Shown here piece by piece: positions 1 through 8,253 of a DNA stretch of 64,000 nucleotides. A program made the translations under genes and the position numbers. Under the pieces are notes generated by a model. That model saw only the letters and a program-made list of their open reading frames with translations. It did no database searches and was not told the origin of the DNA. Source of the stretch: Ancylobacter sp. WKF20 (GTDB lineage: Bacteria > Pseudomonadota > Alphaproteobacteria > Rhizobiales > Xanthobacteraceae); contig NZ_CP121679.1 of the NCBI RefSeq assembly GCF_029760895.1, positions 1,674,001 to 1,738,000 of the forward strand, in the 5' to 3' direction. The number at the start of each line of letters is the position of its first letter. Positions within the stretch are counted from its first letter, which is position 1.

Positions 1-237
1 AAGGGCCCGCTGGCGCTGGGTATCCCCGTCCTGCCGCCAACTCACGGCGAAAAGCGCGCGACGCTCGCCGGCACTGCGGCGCTGATGGCAACGCTGAAGC
101 CAGACCCGCTCGCCGGCGCCATGCTCTACGCGCTGAACCTGACGCCCCCCGGTCCGCCCGGCCCGGACAACCCGGATGCGAGGGCGCTCACTACCGCCAT
201 CTGCATCGGGTTGCAGCTGGAGGGCTGCACGCCCTGA
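1..237 (+). CDS. C-terminal fragment of an unrecognised protein
   Basis: An open frame runs from base 1 to a TGA at 235-237 and gives the last 78 residues of a protein whose start lies outside the window. The fragment is rich in Ala, Leu and Pro, has a Pro/Gly stretch in its middle and two Cys near the end. No motif is recognisable, so no function is proposed. It stops three bases before the stop codon of the convergent FkbM gene, and codon use matches its neighbours. It may belong to the adjacent polysaccharide locus, but only position supports that. Confidence 0.55.
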   Translation, partial: KGPLALGIPVLPPTHGEKRATLAGTAALMATLKPDPLAGAMLYALNLTPPGPPGPDNPDARALTTAICIGLQLEGCTP

Positions 238-240
238 GGC

Positions 241-1092
241 TCAGCCGAGCGCGGGCGCGTCCTTATGGCGGGCGATGACGTTGCAGAACTCGGTGGGGCG
301 GCTGCCGAGCGGGGTGAGGCGGCCGTCTTCCTCCAGATGGAAGAAGCGGTAGTCGCGGGCCGCCAGCAGGTTCCAGGCGGCCGCCGCGTCGCCGCCCGCC
401 TTCATCAGCGTCGGGCAGTTCATCTCGAAGATCACGGTCGGCCGGTCACGCTCCAGCGTCTGTCGGGCGCCGGCGAGCACCTGTCCCTCCGCGCCCTCCA
501 CGTCGATCTTGATGCAATCGACACGCGGCAGGCCCTGCTCGGCGACCAGAAGGTCGAGCGTCGTCAGCTCCACGCTCTCGCTGCCGGCATCGGAGCCGTC
601 GCTGAGCAGGGAGAAGGCCTGCGGATCATCGCCCAGCGGGTTGTGGAACAGCGCGGCACGGCCCGGCGCGTCCGAGAGCGCCTTGCGCACGATGGCGACA
701 TTGGCAAAGCCATTCAGGGCGACATTGGCGGCAAGCTGCGTGCCCGCCGCCTCGCCGGGCTCCACCGCGACGATACGGGCCGCGCTCGGCGCCATCTTCA
801 GCGTGAACAGGCCGATATTGGCGCCGACATCGACGAACACGTCGCCCGGCTTCACGAATTTCTGGATGTAGTGCAGCTCCGGCTCCACCGCGTCGCGCAG
901 CAGGAAGGCGGAGACGGAGGTGAAGCGCAGATCCGGCGGCACGCGCAGCTTGGCCCCGCCCGGCACCAGCTCGAACACCGGGCTGTGCCCCAGCGCCACC
1001 GCCGCCATCCAGCGCAGGCCGCGCGCGCTCACCGCCAGCGGCGCCTCGCGGAAGCCGGGCATGCGCATGAGCTTGGACAGGCGGCGCAGCAT
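241..1092 (-). CDS. FkbM family SAM-dependent methyltransferase
   Basis: 283 residues. The SAM-binding motif I reads VFVDVGANIGLFTL and the FkbM/Methyltransf_21 signature IKIDVEGAEGQVL follows in the second half. Family members O-methylate sugars or other small molecules; here a sugar of the exported polysaccharide is the likely target (inference from context). An upstream in-frame ATG at 1116 overlaps the polymerase gene and has no SD. The ATG at 1092 lies one base after the polymerase stop and has GGAG six bases upstream, so it is preferred. It is the last gene of the run export lipoprotein - WecG - polymerase - methyltransferase. Confidence 0.85.
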   Translation of the reverse strand: MLRRLSKLMRMPGFREAPLAVSARGLRWMAAVALGHSPVFELVPGGAKLRVPPDLRFTSVSAFLLRDAVEPELHYIQKFVKPGDVFVDVGANIGLFTLKMAPSAARIVAVEPGEAAGTQLAANVALNGFANVAIVRKALSDAPGRAALFHNPLGDDPQAFSLLSDGSDAGSESVELTTLDLLVAEQGLPRVDCIKIDVEGAEGQVLAGARQTLERDRPTVIFEMNCPTLMKAGGDAAAAWNLLAARDYRFFHLEEDGRLTPLGSRPTEFCNVIARHKDAPALG

Positions 1093-1093
1093 C

Positions 1094-2443
1094 CTAGTCT
1101 CCGTCCGATAGGGCATGGGCGCCGAAGCTTATGCGGTGCGCCGGTCGCGCTGTCGAGGGGCGCCGTCCCCGCACGCGCAGGAGGTAGATGGCGAGCGCCA
1201 TGACCACGCCGAGTTCGCCCGGCGTGAACACCAGCGAATAGACCGCCGAGGTGACCAGCAGATAGAGGATGTAGTCGGAGAGCGCGAGCACCAGCGCGTC
1301 ATCCGTGCCGCGTGCGGCCCTCAACACGACGATGACACCCCACACATAGAGCCCCGCCAGCAGCAGCGCCCCCAACAACCCATATTCAAAGACCACGCCG
1401 AACCAGCCGAGATCGGCGATATAGAACTGGTCATTGCCGAAAATGTCGGCAAGCGTGATGGCGCCGAAGCGGGTCGTGGCGCCCACCCCGAACAGCCAGC
1501 GCCAGGGGTCGTCACCGAGGAAGTTCGCCGCCAGCGCCAGCGAATGCTGGCGCACGGTGAGCGAGCCGCCGAGCGACTGCACGAGATTGTCGGCGTTCTG
1601 CACCATCATCACCCCCACGCCGAGCGGCACCACGGCGAGGAACAGCCCGACGATGAGCAGACGCCGGCGCGGCGCCAGCGACGTCACGGCGGCGTAGACG
1701 CAGATCAGCAGCATGCCGCCAATGGCCGTGCGCTGCTTGTAGATCATCAGCATGGCGAGGAAGCCGGCGAGGATCAGCAGCGGCGCCAGCAGGGTCGGGC
1801 GCTGCACGGCACGGCGCGCGAGATAGAACAGCAGCAGCGCGCCGAAGAACATCGGCATGTAGATTCGATAGCCGCGCTCGACCTCGATCATGAACAGCTT
1901 GCCGAGCATGGGATCGTTCACGTACCAGCTCGTCGGCACGGCGATCCACAGCAGCACCATCAGTGCGAAGGTCGCGGCACCCAGCCCCACCAGCACGGCG
2001 CGCAGCCGGTCATGGCTCGGCGCCAGCCAGGCGAGCAGCGCCGAGAGCGCGAAGTAATAGGTCATCGGCCACACCTTCACCGTGGTGATCAGCGCGTCGA
2101 TCAGCCCATTGCCGAGCTGCACCATGGAGATGAAGGGCGTGACGCCCAGCGCATAGGCGAGGAAGACGAGATAGAAGCGCTTGGCCGGCAGCTCCAGCCG
2201 CACCACCGCATAGAGCGCCAGCGGCAGGCAGGCGAGCGGCCACGCCTTCGAGAGCAGATAGGGGACGGTCAGCTCGTGCAGGTAATGGAAGCACTGCGCG
2301 AACAGCGGCAGGGTGACGACAAGGATCGTCGTCGTCACCAGCCCGGCGAACCGCTCGTCGGAGATCGGCAGCGGGTCGGGCACATAGGCGCGGGGCAGGC
2401 TCACCACCGCCGCGCGGCGCCGGGAGGTGACGCCCCCGCTCAT
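1094..2443 (-). CDS. O-antigen ligase/polymerase (Wzy-like) membrane protein
   Basis: 449 residues, almost entirely hydrophobic, with about eleven to twelve predicted membrane segments and one larger periplasmic loop in the second half. This is the architecture of Wzy/O-antigen ligase family proteins, which polymerise lipid-linked repeat units on the periplasmic face. The ATG at 2443 overlaps the stop of the WecG-like gene (ATGA), indicating translational coupling; the frame stays open further upstream, but that stretch is antisense-quality sequence. Position among Wza, WecG and Wzx homologues favours polymerase over WaaL ligase. Sequence families of this type are weakly conserved, so the exact role is inferred. 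Confidence 0.8.
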   Translation of the reverse strand: MSGGVTSRRRAAVVSLPRAYVPDPLPISDERFAGLVTTTILVVTLPLFAQCFHYLHELTVPYLLSKAWPLACLPLALYAVVRLELPAKRFYLVFLAYALGVTPFISMVQLGNGLIDALITTVKVWPMTYYFALSALLAWLAPSHDRLRAVLVGLGAATFALMVLLWIAVPTSWYVNDPMLGKLFMIEVERGYRIYMPMFFGALLLFYLARRAVQRPTLLAPLLILAGFLAMLMIYKQRTAIGGMLLICVYAAVTSLAPRRRLLIVGLFLAVVPLGVGVMMVQNADNLVQSLGGSLTVRQHSLALAANFLGDDPWRWLFGVGATTRFGAITLADIFGNDQFYIADLGWFGVVFEYGLLGALLLAGLYVWGVIVVLRAARGTDDALVLALSDYILYLLVTSAVYSLVFTPGELGVVMALAIYLLRVRGRRPSTARPAHRISFGAHALSDGD

Positions 2444-3225
2444 GCCCCGCCCTCCGGCGGTTTCATGCCGTAGCGCGCCGGATCGCGCCGGGCCTTCAGC
2501 GCCGTCAGCAGCACGGGTGCGGAATCGATGAACACCCGGCGGGCATGGCCAAGCGGGTTGCGGGCGAGCCGGTAGGCCCATTCCAGCCCCGCCCGGCGCA
2601 GAAAGGCCGGCGCGCGGGGCACAAGGCCGGTGGCGAAGTTCAACGCGCTCCCCACGCACAGCCCGCAGCCCACCGCCCCGCCGCGCGCCGCAATGGCCCG
2701 CGCGAGATATTCCGACTGCGGCGAGCCGGCGACGAGGAAGACGTAACGCGCCGGATGCGCCACGACGAAATCCACGCACGCCGCCACCGCGGCAGGATCG
2801 CGGATGAAGCCCATGGGCGGCACATGCAGGGCGAGACGGGTGAGGCCGAAGCGCGCCATCAGCCGGCACCGCAATTCCTCGCTGCCACCGATCACCGTCA
2901 CCGGATCCTCCGGCGCGGTATGGCCTTCCAGCAAGGAGAGCGTCACATCGCTGCCGGCGGCGTGCGGCAGGTCGAGCCCGAACAGCCGGCGCGCGAGGAC
3001 GCGCGGCACCTGCCCATCCAACAGGCGCAGCCAGGCATGGTCATAGGCGTCGCGGAAACGGGAATCGCCGAGTTCGTTCAGCCGGGTGAAATGCGCCGCA
3101 TTGGGCGTCACGACATAGGCGAAGGGCGCATCGGCCGGGCGGGCGGCGATGGTGGCGGCGGCCGCCGCCGTGTCCAGCCGGGCGATCGGCACGCCGAGAT
3201 AGACGACCTCCGGCACGGCTTCCAC
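2440..3225 (-). CDS. WecG/TagA/CpsF family glycosyltransferase
   Basis: 261 residues. Family landmarks are the central AGSDVTLSLLE segment, the GSPQSEYLA motif and the C-terminal CGLCVGSALNFATG ... GLEWAYRLARNP block. These enzymes add a sugar such as ManNAc to undecaprenyl-linked intermediates at the inner membrane. The start is GTG with AAGGAA eight bases upstream. The stop overlaps the next gene by four bases. HfsJ of the Caulobacter holdfast system belongs to this family, which together with the neighbours makes a surface adhesin or capsule role plausible. The donor sugar cannot be read from the sequence. Confidence 0.9.
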   Translation of the reverse strand: MEAVPEVVYLGVPIARLDTAAAAATIAARPADAPFAYVVTPNAAHFTRLNELGDSRFRDAYDHAWLRLLDGQVPRVLARRLFGLDLPHAAGSDVTLSLLEGHTAPEDPVTVIGGSEELRCRLMARFGLTRLALHVPPMGFIRDPAAVAACVDFVVAHPARYVFLVAGSPQSEYLARAIAARGGAVGCGLCVGSALNFATGLVPRAPAFLRRAGLEWAYRLARNPLGHARRVFIDSAPVLLTALKARRDPARYGMKPPEGGA

Positions 3226-3251
3226 GGGCGCTTTTCCTTGGTGGCGCCCCC

Positions 3252-4103
3252 TTAGGGGGTCACGGTGCTCTGCGTGCCCATCGTATAGTTGAAGCTGCGC
3301 TGGAACGGCACCACCTTGTTGATGAACTGGTCGATCCAGACATTCAGCTCGGCGACGGAGCTGCGCGGCACATAGATGATGTCACCGGAAACAAGCTGCA
3401 CATCGTCCAGCGTGAAGCCGGTCTGGATGATCTCCTTGACGTTCACCAGCCGCAGCATCGGCATGTTGTCCGGGCCACGGCGGATGATCGCGACCTGCCC
3501 GGTACGCGCCTCCTCGGTGAAGCCGCCGGCGGTCAGGATGCCCTGCAGCGTGCCGTTGCGCATCTCCGAGAGATTATAGGGGCCCGGCCGCTCGACCATG
3601 CCGCCGATGTAGACCTTGGCGGAGACGGGGTCTTCGAGCGCGATCACCACCTTCTGGTCGGCGAGCTCGACGCGCGAGGCGCGGCGCACCACTTCCTGCG
3701 CGCCGGCGAGCGTCATCCCCTCGACCTTGAGCTGGCCGATGGCGCGCGGCGCCACCGTGCCATCGGGCGAGACGGTAAGCTCCTCGTCCATGTCGCGGGT
3801 GAGGAAATATTTGATCTTCAGCTTGTCGCCGGGGCCGATCCGGTAGGGCGGAACCTGGCTGCTCCACGGGCGGAACCCCTGCGGGTTCACCTCGGTGAAG
3901 CGCAGCTCCTGCCCGGTGGTGAAGGCATCGCCCGGGCTCTGCGGCTTGCCGACCGAGCCGGTGGTGTCGCGGCTGGTGGTGCAGCCGGCGAGCAGCACGG
4001 CCAGAAGCAACACCGGCACGAGCACGGCGCCCTTCCGTCCCCGCCCCGCCCGAGCGGCAGCGCGGAAGCGGGGCGCGTCGTCGCCGCTGTCGGCTAGGGG
4101 CAT
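3252..4103 (-). CDS. Polysaccharide export outer-membrane lipoprotein (Wza family)
   Basis: 283 residues. An N-terminal signal ends in the lipobox LLAGC (Cys about residue 41). It is followed by the poly-export domain (YRIGPGDKLKIKYF) and SLBB-type repeats (KVYIGGMVERPGPY). Wza homologues form the outer-membrane channel for capsule or exopolysaccharide. A GTG at 4124 also opens the frame, but the ATG at 4103 has GGAGAA five bases upstream and is preferred. It is the first gene of the leftward run. A full CtrA-type box lies about 75-90 bp upstream. HfsD and UppC are the equivalent proteins of holdfast and unipolar polysaccharide systems. Confidence 0.9.
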   Translation of the reverse strand: MPLADSGDDAPRFRAAARAGRGRKGAVLVPVLLLAVLLAGCTTSRDTTGSVGKPQSPGDAFTTGQELRFTEVNPQGFRPWSSQVPPYRIGPGDKLKIKYFLTRDMDEELTVSPDGTVAPRAIGQLKVEGMTLAGAQEVVRRASRVELADQKVVIALEDPVSAKVYIGGMVERPGPYNLSEMRNGTLQGILTAGGFTEEARTGQVAIIRRGPDNMPMLRLVNVKEIIQTGFTLDDVQLVSGDIIYVPRSSVAELNVWIDQFINKVVPFQRSFNYTMGTQSTVTP

Positions 4104-4176
4104 GCGTCTTCTCCGGCTCGGCACGCGCCACCGCCAGGGGCGGCACGCTGCGACGCTCGAAACCTAAAGAAACGCG

Positions 4177-4192
4177 GTTAATGAAGCCTTAA
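4177..4192 (-). promoter_or_regulatory. CtrA-type binding box upstream of wza
   Basis: Read on the minus strand, the same strand as the export gene, this is TTAA-GGCTTCA-TTAAC, an exact match to the alphaproteobacterial CtrA consensus TTAA-N7-TTAAC. It lies 74-89 bp upstream of the export-gene ATG in a short intergenic region. Such an AT-rich motif is unlikely by chance in DNA this GC-rich, but binding is not shown. Confidence 0.55.
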
Positions 4193-4226
4193 ATCCTTGC
4201 AATGACTCGGCTTCCCGCAGCGGCGC

Positions 4227-4649
4227 TCAGGGGCGGCAGGTCGTGCCGGCGCGGCGCGCATCGCGGTAGAAGGGCACGAGGTCCAGCCGGTCGATATGAC
4301 GCCAGAGCACGCTTTCGCGCGGCGGACACAGGCCGATCAGCGCGGAGGTCGGGTTGCCCTTCCAGTCATCGGGCACATGCACCATGGCCGACCAGACGCC
4401 GAGCGAGAAATCCGGCTCATTCGCCCACCAGCGGCTCGGCAGAGCGCGGCGCAGATAGTCGCGGATGGCAAGACGCCCATCGAAAGGAAACGGGTCGATG
4501 GACGGGTCGAGCGGGCTCGCCCCCGGCAGGTCGCCCGTGCCTGTCTGCGCCTGCGCCGGCAGGCTCGCCGCAGCGATCGCCAGCAGCGCGGCAGCCACCA
4601 GCATCGCGGCGCGCCCGGCTCTTGCGAGGCGCACGGCTGCGTGGTTCAT
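4227..4649 (-). CDS. Exported hypothetical protein
   Basis: 140 residues from the ATG at 4649. The first 35 residues form a clear Sec signal peptide (hydrophobic LVAAALLAIAAA, then PAQAQ cleavage region). The mature part is about 100 residues with several Trp (RWWANEP, GVWSAMVHVP) and two Cys. I do not recognise the family. An upstream extension to 4742 is open but overlaps the divergent flippase promoter. It sits between the export gene and the flippase gene, so a periplasmic accessory role in polysaccharide assembly is possible, on position alone. Confidence 0.65.
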   Translation of the reverse strand: MNHAAVRLARAGRAAMLVAAALLAIAAASLPAQAQTGTGDLPGASPLDPSIDPFPFDGRLAIRDYLRRALPSRWWANEPDFSLGVWSAMVHVPDDWKGNPTSALIGLCPPRESVLWRHIDRLDLVPFYRDARRAGTTCRP

Positions 4650-4740
4650 GCGGGGGTGTCGTCCCATCCGGCCCATGGGGGCGATATGCCATGGTGCGCC
4701 GGCGCTGTCTCGCTTCTCCCGACCCGGTTCAAAGGATCGC

Positions 4741-6027
4741 ATGCCGACCCTCCCCTCCCGTCTCTCCCGGCTGGCGCTGGCCTATGCGCCCTATGCCGGC
4801 GCGCTCGCCGTGCGCGGGCTGGAGGTGGTGGGCAAGCTCGGCCTGTTCATGCTGGCGGCGCGCCTGCTCGGCACGCATGAGGCGGGGCTCTATTTCATCT
4901 GCCTGACCTGGGTCGGCCTTGCCGCCACCATCGCCCGCGCCGGCTTCGAGAAGGCGGTGGTGCGCCACATGGCGGCGGAGATCGCCATTGGCGACGGCGC
5001 GGCGGCGGAGCGGGCGATGCTCACCGGCCTCGGCTGGACCGTGCTCGGCAGCGTCATGGCCACGCTGGCGACGCTCGCCGCCGCGACACCCGCCGCAGCC
5101 TATCTGTTCCACGATCCCGACCTTGCCGCCCCGCTGCGCATCGCCGCGCTGGCGATCCTGCCGCAGGCGCTGTGCTTCTATGCCGGCCATGTGCTGCTGG
5201 GGCTGAACCGCGGCGTCGCCGGGCAGTTCGTGCAGAACGCGTCCTGGCCGGTCTTCACCTTCCTGGCCATGCTGGCGGGCGCGCACTCGCTCTCCGCCAT
5301 GCTCTATGCGCTGGCCCTCTCCAATCTCGCCGCCACCGCCATCGGCGCGTGGCTGATCCTGCGGGCCGAGCGCGACGGCGCCGCACCGGTCGAGGCTCCC
5401 GCCGACGTCCTCCCCGCGCTGTGGCGCACCGCCGTGCCGCTGGGGCTGGTGGAGGTGGTGCAGGTTTCACTCAACTCCATCCCGATGCTGCTGCTGGCGG
5501 TCTATGCGAGCCCGGCCGAGGTCGGCGCCTTCAGCATCGCCAACCGGCTGTCCATCCTCATCTGGGTGGTCATCATCGCCATCGGCTCCATCGCCGCACC
5601 ACGCTTTTCCGCCCTGCACCGGCTGGGCGACTGGGCGGGCCTGCGGGCGCAGAACCGGCGCGCACGGCGGCTCGTCGCGCTGTGCAGCGTGCCGCCGGTC
5701 GCCCTCATGATGCTCCTGCCCGGCCCGCTGCTGGCGCTGATCGGCCCCGGCTTCGACATCGCCGCCACCGCCCTCGTCATCATGGCGGCCGGACAACTGG
5801 TGAACGGCCTGCTCTCCTGCCAGGACATCGTGCTGGCGATGACTGGCCATGGCGGGCTGCTGCGCTGGCTGAACGTCGCGCAATTCCTCGTCTGCTGCGC
5901 CGCCGGCGCCGTGCTCGTGCCGCTCTACGGGATGAATGGCGCGGCGATCCTCACCGCCCTCGTCATCGTGCAGGGCGCGCTCGGCACGGCGATCGCGGTG
6001 CGCCGGCTGATGCCGCAGGCTTTTTGA
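4741..6027 (+). CDS. Wzx-type polysaccharide flippase (lipopolysaccharide biosynthesis protein)
   Basis: 428 residues with about twelve hydrophobic segments. The layout is that of the MATE/PST superfamily: an amphipathic start, RGLEVVGKLGLFMLAARLLG, and a mid-protein PMLLLAVYASPAEVGAFSIANRL segment. Wzx proteins move lipid-linked repeat units across the inner membrane for periplasmic polymerisation by Wzy. The frame is open upstream, but the ATG at 4741 has AAGGA five bases before it and starts the protein naturally. It is divergent from the exported hypothetical gene and followed after about 100 bp by the GumC-like gene. Confidence 0.88.
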   Translation: MPTLPSRLSRLALAYAPYAGALAVRGLEVVGKLGLFMLAARLLGTHEAGLYFICLTWVGLAATIARAGFEKAVVRHMAAEIAIGDGAAAERAMLTGLGWTVLGSVMATLATLAAATPAAAYLFHDPDLAAPLRIAALAILPQALCFYAGHVLLGLNRGVAGQFVQNASWPVFTFLAMLAGAHSLSAMLYALALSNLAATAIGAWLILRAERDGAAPVEAPADVLPALWRTAVPLGLVEVVQVSLNSIPMLLLAVYASPAEVGAFSIANRLSILIWVVIIAIGSIAAPRFSALHRLGDWAGLRAQNRRARRLVALCSVPPVALMMLLPGPLLALIGPGFDIAATALVIMAAGQLVNGLLSCQDIVLAMTGHGGLLRWLNVAQFLVCCAAGAVLVPLYGMNGAAILTALVIVQGALGTAIAVRRLMPQAF

Positions 6028-6129
6028 CGCAGCGGCGGCGGGTCTTTACCGGCGCTTAGCGTTAATGGGGCACACTCAGGCCGAGTAGAGGTGTGGCCGC
6101 CCGGCCGGTGGGCGTGCAGGTGGCGTTGA

Positions 6130-8253
6130 ATGGCGATGACGGGAACCTATGCGGGCGAGGCCGAGGCCACGGCCGCCGGCCAGTGGTCCGGCAGTCGCCC
6201 GCCCGCCTTCACGCTGCGCGATTTCCTCATCGCCGCCTTCTTCCACATCCGCATCATCCTGCTGGCCGCGCTGCTGCCGCTGGCGGCGGGCGTGGCGGCG
6301 GCGACGTTCGCCAGGACCGAATACACCGCCAACAGCCTGCTCATGGTCATCGTCAGCCGCGAGGTGACCAACGCGCAGAACGTCACCGGCACCGGGCCGG
6401 CCGTGCTCTCCATCGAAGGGCTGAAGCAGGTCGAATCCGAGGTGCAGATCCTCGAGAGCGCCGATGTCATCCGCACGGTGATCGAGGATATGGGCCGCGA
6501 GACGCTGTTCCCGCCCGGCCTTTTGTCCCGCGTGCGCGATCTGCTCGCCGGGCCCGGCAGTGCGATGGACAAGGCGATCGAACGATTCCGGCGCAATCTG
6601 CGCGCCGAGGTGCTCGACGGCTCGAATGTGATCGAGGTGTCCTTCACCCATCCCGACCGCGCCATCGCCATCGAGGCGACCGACAAGCTGGTCGCCGCCT
6701 ATATGGCGCGCCGGCGGGTCATCATGGAGAACCCCACCGCCCGCATCCTTGAGGCCGAGGTCCAGCGCTTCCAGCGCGACCTCACCGCGACCGACCGGGC
6801 GATCGAGGGGCTGAAAAGCCGCGTCGGCATCATCGATTTCGACCAGGACGCCGTCCTCGCCGCCAATCAGGTGGATTCGGTCGTCCAGCGTCGCCGTCAG
6901 GTCGCCGAGCGCAAGGTCGCGGTGGCCGGCCAGCTGACCGAGGCCGAGAAGCAGCTCGCCGCCCTGCCCCCGACCGTGTTCGACTTCAACCAGAAGAGCG
7001 ACGCGCTGGGCAATGACGACGACAACAACACGCTGAGCCGCCTCCTCATCGAGCGCGACCGCCTCGCCCTGCAATACGCCGCCAATGGCGCGATGATGCG
7101 CGAGATCAACCGCAAGATCGAGACCATCCGCAAGCAGATCGCCACCCGCAATGAGCGGCTCTACGAGACCAGCCGCGACGTGCGAAACCCGGCGGTGGGC
7201 TATGTGAACAACATGATCCTCAGCCTGCGCATCGAGGCGGACGCGCTCGACCGGCAGGAAAAGGAACTGGTCGTCCAGCAGGCGGATGCCGAAAAGCGCC
7301 TGACCGCGCTGCGCGCGGCCGAGACCGAACTGGTCGAGCTCAACCGCCGCCGCGAGACGCTGTCGGAGGGCTACCGCGAATATCTGCGCCGCGCCACCGC
7401 CGCCAAGATCGAGGAATCCGCCGCCGCCGAGCGCGAATCCAATGTGCGCCTCGTGCAGGATGCCGGCGCCTCGGTCACCAACCGCTCCATGCGCCTGCCT
7501 TTCCTCGGCGCTGGCCTCATCGGCGCGGTGCTGTTCGGCGCCGCCGCCGGCGCGGTCGCCTCGGCGCTGCGCTCGACCTTCATCCAGCCGAGCGAGACTG
7601 AGCGGGCGCTCGAGGTGCCGGTGCTCGGCGAGTACGACAATCCCGCGCGCGGCGAGGATGATGCCGCGCTCCAGCGCGACGCCGGCAACCTCGCGGCGCT
7701 GCTGGCGGATACGCGGGTCGACGGGCAGCCGGTGCGCGTCGTGCAGTTCATCGGCGTGGAGGCCGACCCGGCGCTGTCGGGCCTTGCCGAGCGGGTCGCC
7801 GCCGAGTTCACCACCCAGCGCGGCCTGCGCACGCTTCTGGTCGATCTCACCGCCCCGCCGGTCACGATTGACGATCCCTCGGTCCGGCTCAAGGGCGGCA
7901 TCCGCGCCCGCCCCACCGGCACGCCGCTCTTGTGGAGCCTGACCGACGCGCAGACCTCGCCCTTGCTCCAGCTGCGCACGCCGCTGCATGAGGCGGAAGG
8001 GCTGATGCGCGAGCTGCGCCAGGAGTGCGAGGCGGTGGTGTTCTGCGCCACCGCGCGCGAGGCGAGCGCGCTCGGCCACCGGCTCGACGCGCTGGTCGAC
8101 GGCAATGTGCTGGTGGTGCGCGCCGACAAGACCCGCAAGCCCGCCGCCATCGCCCTGCGCAGCGCGGTGGTGGAGAGCGGCGGCGTGCCGCTCGGCTTCG
8201 TCTTCATCGGCCGGCGTTACATCCTGCCCGACTGGATCTACCGGCTCACCTGA
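6130..8253 (+). CDS. GumC/Wzz-type polysaccharide co-polymerase with degenerate kinase-like C-terminus
   Basis: 707 residues. An N-terminal Wzz domain has a first membrane segment near residue 45. A long coiled coil (about residues 200-430) follows, with a second membrane segment near residue 465. The last 230 residues resemble the BY-kinase module of fused chain-length proteins and end in the typical FVFIGRRYILPDW. However, where a Walker A P-loop is expected (VVQFIGVEADPALSG) there is no GK[ST], so phosphorylation activity is doubtful. This matches HfsA/ExoP-like proteins that control chain length and export. A second ATG at 6136 is equally possible. The end overlaps the convergent LysR gene by 16 bases. 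Confidence 0.88.
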   Translation: MAMTGTYAGEAEATAAGQWSGSRPPAFTLRDFLIAAFFHIRIILLAALLPLAAGVAAATFARTEYTANSLLMVIVSREVTNAQNVTGTGPAVLSIEGLKQVESEVQILESADVIRTVIEDMGRETLFPPGLLSRVRDLLAGPGSAMDKAIERFRRNLRAEVLDGSNVIEVSFTHPDRAIAIEATDKLVAAYMARRRVIMENPTARILEAEVQRFQRDLTATDRAIEGLKSRVGIIDFDQDAVLAANQVDSVVQRRRQVAERKVAVAGQLTEAEKQLAALPPTVFDFNQKSDALGNDDDNNTLSRLLIERDRLALQYAANGAMMREINRKIETIRKQIATRNERLYETSRDVRNPAVGYVNNMILSLRIEADALDRQEKELVVQQADAEKRLTALRAAETELVELNRRRETLSEGYREYLRRATAAKIEESAAAERESNVRLVQDAGASVTNRSMRLPFLGAGLIGAVLFGAAAGAVASALRSTFIQPSETERALEVPVLGEYDNPARGEDDAALQRDAGNLAALLADTRVDGQPVRVVQFIGVEADPALSGLAERVAAEFTTQRGLRTLLVDLTAPPVTIDDPSVRLKGGIRARPTGTPLLWSLTDAQTSPLLQLRTPLHEAEGLMRELRQECEAVVFCATAREASALGHRLDALVDGNVLVVRADKTRKPAAIALRSAVVESGGVPLGFVFIGRRYILPDWIYRLT

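Noticed and set aside
6076..8079. A minus-strand open frame of about 670 codons
   Set aside because: It is antisense to the GumC-like gene, with a composition typical of shadows and no recognisable domain.
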